From contig NC_064433.1 in assembly GCF_023343835.1 (NCBI RefSeq), forward strand, positions 136,179,957-136,243,956: a DNA stretch of 64,000 nt. Direction: 5' to 3'. The DNA comes from Lagopus muta (taxonomy: Eukaryota; Chordata; Aves; Galliformes; Phasianidae). Position numbers and translations under genes: made by a program. Positions 60,514-64,000 of this stretch are shown piece by piece; the first letter of the stretch is position 1, and every line of letters begins with the position of its first letter. The notes beneath the pieces are model-generated. The model searched no databases. It saw nothing but the letters and a program-made list of their open reading frames with translations, and was not told the origin of the DNA.

Positions 60514-62182
60514 AATGATTAGTTCTAAGCACAAATATCAGATTAGCTAATTCCTTAAAACACTGTGTAGGAGACTTATATGCAGTTCCCATCTACTGTG
60601 GCACCAGATCATTCTGTGGATCCCACGTTTTCAGCACATAATCTTATCTTCTGTACTGTTACCTTGAATTCTTTGTTCAAAAGATGTGGTTTGCACAAAG
60701 CACTTTGGCCATGACCTTGCATGCCAAGCAATCTGCATTTATCTGTCCTCTTCATTCTTTTCTAATCATATCACTTACTTTTTAAAATAGATTTCTTTCC
60801 ACGTTACTGAAGAAAACCTTAAGCAGTAGTTCAGCATTACTTGATGCAACTACTCAGCCAGTTAATCCCACAGATAATCCCACAAAAACCTTCGATTCAG
60901 CAGTGAATAATTTTTAACCCCTTAACACACAGTGTATCGATATGGTAAAGCTGGAGGTTCTTAAAAAAAAACTGGAGGTGCTTAATGATATAGAAATATA
61001 TCCATTGTTTCCTTCCTAAAATCAGCTGCACTATCATAACACATTCATTTGTTAAGACCTATTCTGCAGTTTGTCCATTTTACAGTTAATCTTCCAACCT
61101 TTTGACTGAGTTTCAACTGAATCCTTCAACACTTTTTGTAACATGTTCGCTGCTGATCTCAGGCCCTGTAGACCATATTCACAGAGGTCATATTCACATC
61201 ACTTTTGAAAAATGGAATTCTGGAATTCTTTCATTCTCCAGGCATTTACTTGCAATCTCAAGGTTCATTAAAAATCAGCATCAGAAATATAGAGATTTAC
61301 TTCACCTAGAATAGATTACTGGGGTTGCAGTTCTTTTTAAGAGTTAAGCTTTAAGTATTTGCTTACATGTTCTGCTTTGTTTTTTTGTGAACTCTCTAAC
61401 ATTCCCATGACAAAAGAACACAACCCTTGCCAAAGATTCCATCTTTGCTATCATTCAACATGCTACAAAGCAAAAATTGTACCTTCTGTTCTGTCAGGAC
61501 TGGTATGATTGCAATATTTACAGTGATGTACCACAATGCATCCACAGTGAATGTACAAAGAAAATCAAATCCTTGAGCCTAGGTTTGGATTCCGGCCTCA
61601 TTGAAACATCCAAACACAAAACCAACAGGTGTTAGCAGAACACAGAAGAGCACTGGTGATTTTCAGCTAACACCAATCTCTCTTCTTTATCCTCTACCAC
61701 ATCAGAGCATTCTGCCTTTATGACCACAAAGACATTAATCAACAATCTCAATTTTCTCTGGTTCATGTTTCTCTTATTGGTCTTGGCATACTTTGTATGT
61801 CTCTCTGGAGACAGCTGCTCTCTTAATTTTTGCAGAGAGGCAGATGTGGCCAGATGAGCAGCACCATAACATCAGATGAGGACTACTGTAGTAACTGCTG
61901 CAAGCAGAAAATGCCCGTGCGCATCCATTGCCCTTCATCTTGCTCACAGCATCACCTGCATTTCTGCTTAGAAACCCCATCCTAAAGAAGGCAGCCTCCT
62001 CCCTGCTCAGCTAACCATCTTGTTTCTTCATAGGAGCCTACTAACATCTCAGAGCTTCTGAATATCAGCTGAACTTCCATTCTTTTTCTGCTGAGTTCCC
62101 AGGATGCAGGCAAACCAGATGATCCATTTGTGAGACTGCCTAGGAGACTGATGCATAGTATTCTGTAACTTCCTTTCCTTAA

Positions 62183-62275
62183 GGGACCATATGATAACTC
62201 AGGCTGGCAGGCACCTCAGATGACTCCTAGTTCAATTCCTGCTTAATGCAGGGTCAGCTGTGAGGGTTCAAGCAT
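62183..62275 (-). mobile_element. Possible very old CR1-like fragment
   Basis: AACTCAGGCTGGCAGGCACC, CAGATGACTCCTAGTTC and CTGCTTAATGCAGGGTCAGC follow the order of a CR1 3' tail in minus orientation, but without octamers and with many mismatches. Confidence 0.4.
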
Positions 62276-62839
62276 GTGGAGGAGCTCTTATCACAAGAGC
62301 AGTTATCTTGCCTTTGCAGTGACTCCCTTTGTGTAAGTAACAAACCCTGATTTCGGGCAGTGTCCTGCAGGGTGACTGAGCCATTTCAGTAACCTGTGCT
62401 TCCAGGTCAGAGCAGAGAGCGTGATGTATCAAAAAGGTTTAAGGTTGAAGCGCACAGAAGACATTAGGAAGAGCTGTTCTGAGGATGTGGGAATGCATGA
62501 CAGAAAACGAGGACTGGGGAACATCGGATGAAAAGTTAGGATAGTAGATGTGGGATTTTGAACAGAAGAGCTGGACTAGAGTGCAAAGACTGGCCCGACA
62601 GCCTGAAGAGCAACAGGACTGAAACAAGGAGACATGAAAGGAGAGAGAACACAGTGTATGATATTGCTCTTCGCATCGTATGGTATCAAGACTTATGAGA
62701 AGAAACTAAATTAAAAAATCTGAGCCCTCTGTAGTGCAGATGTGGTATTCTGAGAGAGTCAGTTCTAGGTCTTGTGATGAGGAGGAGTGATATGTTCTAG
62801 AACAATCCTAAAATTAGAAAAACCACAGAGCTTGTTAAA

Positions 62840-64000
62840 AATGCCCATGCGCGTTTTATTAATAAAAACTAACAGTGCCAAGGTTAAACAAGTCAAACAA
62901 TTATAGTCTCTTTATATTCCATAAAATATTACAGAAAAGTTTATTTGTGTTTCAATAAAAAGACTACTGTCTTAGAATAGGCAGCTGACAGTATTTGTGC
63001 AGTTAATTGTTTGTGAATAAATTTAAAAAGACTACCACCTGCCCTGAAATTCCTTTTATAAAAATGAACTATTAAAAATGATTGACAAATTTTGAGTTAA
63101 AAAACTTAAAACATTCTCTATATTTAATTTCAACTTTATAATAGATTACAGGAAGATGCTTATGAAACAAATACAAACATTTGTTTCAGTACATGTCTTT
63201 ATATGATAGACTTATAAGTATGTAAACAACTATATAATAAAAAGTTTCCAAAGTCTGCCTGTAAGAAATCAGGCAAATTTTACCATAAGCAATAAATCAT
63301 TCCAAACCTTCAAGACATTTTATATAGCTGCACCAGCTGGCAGTAAACATTTGCCAAAAAGTTTGTAATTCTTATGTCCCGACATACAGTGACAAGTATA
63401 TAAACTTGATGGAATCATAATGTTAGATATAATTTAAGGGAAAATTAGTTCACAACAACATTTCTGGAATTTAACATGTAAAAAAGTAGGACGTATCTTT
63501 CCTGTTTGGTTCTTTGGACACTGCATGGTTAACAAAAAAACACACTACTACATTAGCTCGCTATCCCTCTAAAGTGGTATAATCAAAATACACTCCAAAT
63601 AAATTGCCATTCAGTGTATTCATTTTCCACAGAAGGACAGCATTTTATTTCTCAATGATGTGTCTACATTTTCTTTAGCAAACTTAGCAAGAACATTTGG
63701 GGGCAAAATCCATTTTCCTTCAAGTAAAAAAAAAAAAAAACAAAAACAAAACCAAATAAAACAATAAACCAAAAACCCCTAAACCAAGAGTAAATAAAGG
63801 CTCTGCATTAACACACTGGTATCAAAAACACACATCCACACCACATTTAAAAATATCCTACATAAAACAATCCTCGCTTGCTTATCAGAGGTGCATTTCT
63901 AAACTCAGAACTGCTTACCAACACTTTCCTTGAGGGATGGGGCAAAGTTATTTGAGACTTCTCTCCCTAGAACAATTTATTCCTGAAGCTTGCTGAATTT
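62840..64000 (-). other. Probable 3' UTR of a minus-strand gene (TFDP1 by synteny)
   Basis: On the minus strand, AATAAA (62860-62855) is followed by a U/GU-rich element (TGTGGTTTTTC, about 62832-62822), a canonical poly(A) site with cleavage near 62840. A second AATAAA lies at 62945-62940. To the right the sequence is AT-rich, with almost no CpG, no CR1 copy and stops in all frames, as in a long vertebrate 3' UTR. In human, TFDP1 lies beyond ATP4B in tail-to-tail orientation. No coding exon is visible, so the gene name is inferred from gene order only. Confidence 0.45.
63726..63778. repeat. A-rich CAAAA simple repeat
   Basis: An A run of 14 followed by CAAAAACAAAACCAAATAAAA units, inside the probable 3' UTR. 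Confidence 0.8.

Larger units (their letters stand above)
58061..62839. other. Intergenic region downstream of ATP4B
   Basis: AT-rich sequence with a degenerate TA/CA repeat near 58291-58357 and CR1 copies at 58798-59058 and 60331-60513, plus a faint CR1-like stretch at 62183-62275. No exon was recognised on either strand. Confidence 0.75.

Overview
The window is vertebrate nuclear DNA, almost certainly from a bird and probably a galliform such as chicken. About twenty fragments of the CR1 non-LTR retroposon are present, many ending in the octamer tail ATTCTATG, and no mammalian SINEs are seen. Split genes with GT/AG introns and one clear CpG-island promoter complete the picture. Most open reading frames over 60 codons are chance or CR1-derived. 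Only two protein-coding genes can be supported.

Region 1 (1 to about 31.1 kb, minus strand) is the 5' part of TMEM255B, a multi-pass membrane protein of unknown molecular function. Exon 1 lies in a CpG island at 31025-31085. Exons 2, 3 and 4 are at 22582-22724, 18267-18329 and 1960-2049. The splice phases join into one 119-residue N-terminal part, and the rest of the gene runs off the left edge. Introns 1 to 3 (about 8.3, 4.3 and 16.2 kb) hold CR1 copies, simple repeats and AT-rich unique sequence.

Region 2 (31.1 to 51.8 kb) is intergenic between two divergent genes. It holds several CR1 copies, a pentanucleotide microsatellite that seems to have grown out of a CR1 tail, and a small isolated CpG-rich block near 46.8 kb. 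In the human arrangement GRK1 lies between these two genes; no trace of it was recognised here.

Region 3 (51.8 to 58.0 kb, plus strand) is ATP4B, the glycoprotein beta subunit of the gastric H+/K+-ATPase. It is complete in seven exons that join into a 288-residue protein. It has a TATA box, a cluster of five WGATAR sites upstream and a well-formed distal poly(A) site. The protein has phenylalanine where the mammalian cytoplasmic tail carries the tyrosine of its endocytosis signal.

Region 4 (58.0 to 64.0 kb) is convergent intergenic sequence with two CR1 copies. It is followed from about 62.84 kb by AT-rich, repeat-free sequence that looks like the 3' end of a minus-strand gene. Human synteny predicts TFDP1.

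The genes do not form a functional pathway; they are linked by conserved vertebrate synteny (human 13q34). I found no prokaryote-like system, CRISPR array or convincing novel gene system.
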